NCBI GenBank assembly: GCA_937138955.1 | Contig: CAKZPJ010000629.1 | Coordinates: 1-6,108, forward strand | Direction: 5' to 3' | DNA from: an uncultured Flammeovirgaceae bacterium | Lineage (GTDB): Bacteria > Bacteroidota > Bacteroidia > Cytophagales > Cyclobacteriaceae | DNA length: 6,108 nt | Shown: piece by piece, positions 5,026-6,108 of the stretch | How the letters are laid out: each line of letters starts with the position of its first letter | Numbering within the stretch: the first letter of the stretch is position 1 | Program-made: the position numbers and the translations under genes | Notes under the pieces: generated by a model | Seen by the model: only the letters and a program-made list of their open reading frames with translations | Database searches by the model: none | Told to the model about the DNA's origin: nothing

Positions 5026-6108
5026 ACATATGCTCAATCACACTATCGCCAAACTCTGAGCATTTGAGTAGCGTAGCATCATCCATCAGTCTATCAAAAT
5101 CGTAAGTGACTTTTTTAGCTGAAATAGAACCTTCAATTCCCTTTCTCACTAAAACTGCCGCTTCAGTCCAACCTAAGTAGTCAAACATCATTGCTCCCGA
5201 AAGCATTACGGAGCCAGGGTTCACTTTATCTTGACCAGCATATTTAGGAGCTGTACCGTGCGTAGCTTCAAAAATAGCGTTCCCAGTTTCGTAATTGATA
5301 TTAGCTCCTGGAGCAATTCCGATTCCTCCTACAATAGCCGCCAGAGCATCAGACACATAGTCGCCATTTAGATTCAGAGTAGCAATTACATCGTACTCAG
5401 CCGGGCGCAATAGAATCTGCTGAAGAAATGCATCAGCAATTACATCTTTGATAATAATTTTATGACCATCTCTCTCAATAACTTGCCACGGTCCACCCTC
5501 GTAGTCGGTAGCTCCAAACTCCTGCTTGGCTAGATTGTAGCCCCAATCACGGAAAGCTCCTTCGGTAAACTTCATGATGTTACCCTTGTGTACTAAGGTT
5601 ACAGATTCGCGTTTATATTGGAAAGCATACTCAATAGCCGAGCGAACCAAACGTTCAGTACCCTCTACTGATACAGGTTTGATACCGTACCCAGACGTAT
5701 CGGGAAAACGTACCTTCTTATATCGGTCAGCGAAAGTATCTTTTAGCATGGAAGCAAACTTCTTCTCATCGTCACTGCCTTGCTGGAATTCAATACCCGC
5801 GTAAATATCTTCCGTATTTTCCCGGAAAATAGTCATATCGGTGGTGCTAGGGTCTTTCACCGGAGAAGGAGTGCCATCGTACCAACGTACCGGACGGACG
5901 CAGGCGTACAGATCGAGCTCCTGCCGTAAGGCAACGTTAAGCGAGCGAATACCGCCCCCTACCGGAGTGGTTAGCGGTCCTTTAATACCAACTAGGTATT
6001 CTCGGAAAGTATCCAACGTTTCTTCAGGAAGCCATTCTTCAGACTTATCGTACGATTTTTGTCCGGCGTACACTTCCTTCCAATCAATTTTTTTTCTGCC
6101 ACCGTAGG
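5024..6108 (-). CDS. icd: NADP-type isocitrate dehydrogenase, 5' end missing at window edge
   Basis: This TCA-cycle enzyme decarboxylates isocitrate to 2-oxoglutarate with reduction of NADP+. The visible 360 residues closely follow E. coli Icd in order: [23 protein letters not shown] with the substrate-binding and phosphorylatable Ser (codon 5942-5944, E. coli Ser113), [39 protein letters not shown] with the catalytic Lys, the metal-binding Asp residues of [11 protein letters not shown] and [29 protein letters not shown], and TYDFDRLM near the C-terminus. The KY of APKY and the Y and R of TYDFDR are the NADP-selecting residues. The frame stays open to the right edge: codons above 6073 read [11 protein letters not shown], matching E. 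coli YKGERKISWME, so the GTG at 6071-6073 is an internal Val and not the start. About 50-60 N-terminal residues and the promoter lie outside. It converges on the TerB-like gene. Confidence 0.96.
   Translation of the reverse strand, partial: YGGRKKIDWKEVYAGQKSYDKSEEWLPEETLDTFREYLVGIKGPLTTPVGGGIRSLNVALRQELDLYACVRPVRWYDGTPSPVKDPSTTDMTIFRENTEDIYAGIEFQQGSDDEKKFASMLKDTFADRYKKVRFPDTSGYGIKPVSVEGTERLVRSAIEYAFQYKRESVTLVHKGNIMKFTEGAFRDWGYNLAKQEFGATDYEGGPWQVIERDGHKIIIKDVIADAFLQQILLRPAEYDVIATLNLNGDYVSDALAAIVGGIGIAPGANINYETGNAIFEATHGTAPKYAGQDKVNPGSVMLSGAMMFDYLGWTEAAVLVRKGIEGSISAKKVTYDFDRLMDDATLLKCSEFGDSVIEHM

Noticed and set aside
6071..6073. GTG as the start codon of icd
   Set aside because: Codons farther upstream in frame ([11 protein letters not shown]) align with E. 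coli Icd, so this is an internal valine and the gene is cut by the window edge.
5574..6107. Two plus-strand open frames (5574-5804 and 5841-6107) inside icd
   Set aside because: Both are antisense to strongly conserved Icd sequence, and the second merely runs to the window edge.
1..6108. Mobile element, CRISPR array, tRNA or rRNA
   Set aside because: I found no transposase or integrase motif, regular repeat-spacer pattern, terminal repeat pair or tRNA T-arm signature when reading both strands by eye; a covariance-model scan was not possible.

Overview
The window looks like ordinary chromosome of a member of the Bacteroidota, probably a Cytophagales-type and possibly marine bacterium. Four things point there. 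Several upstream regions carry close matches to the Bacteroidota promoter -7 box (TAnnTTTG). Start codons sit behind A/T-rich leaders with no clear Shine-Dalgarno. It has a Na+-pumping NADH dehydrogenase subunit (NqrF). It also has a divergent arginase-fold protein whose start, MSLSLFFRPVD, resembles Bacteroidota members of that family. This assignment is inference; no rRNA or other marker is present.

Layout, left to right. A minus-strand ureohydrolase-superfamily gene (70-1242) lies downstream of minus-strand nqrF (1337-2638), with a strong intrinsic terminator between them. A 368-bp divergent intergenic region (2639-3006) follows, holding a promoter candidate for nqrF on one side and, on the other, a near-ideal Bacteroidota promoter for an unrecognised 63-residue protein (3007-3198, plus strand). 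That small gene converges on tsaC/sua5 (3213-4169, minus), with only 14 bases between the stop codons. A second divergent intergenic region of 426 bp (4170-4595) holds promoter candidates and a cluster of short repeats. It precedes a plus-strand TerB-like gene (4596-4958), which ends at a textbook terminator whose T-tract overlaps the stop codon of the convergent minus-strand isocitrate dehydrogenase gene icd. The icd gene runs off the right edge, so its N-terminus is missing.

Functions. Recognised genes cover respiration (NqrF oxidises NADH and feeds electrons to the Na+ pump), the TCA cycle (Icd, NADP-type by its motifs), and tRNA modification (TsaC makes threonylcarbamoyl-AMP for t6A37). 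Two are of uncertain function: the arginase-like and TerB-like proteins. The genes do not form one pathway; strand switches and terminators make most of them separate transcription units. I see no mobile element, CRISPR array, tRNA, rRNA or clear sign of recent transfer.

I found no convincing new multi-gene system. The best leads are: the arginase-fold protein that keeps all ligands of one metal site but has lost the two ligands unique to the other; nqrF standing alone rather than directly behind nqrE; the strongly promoted 63-residue orphan; and the repeat structures in the two divergent intergenic regions.
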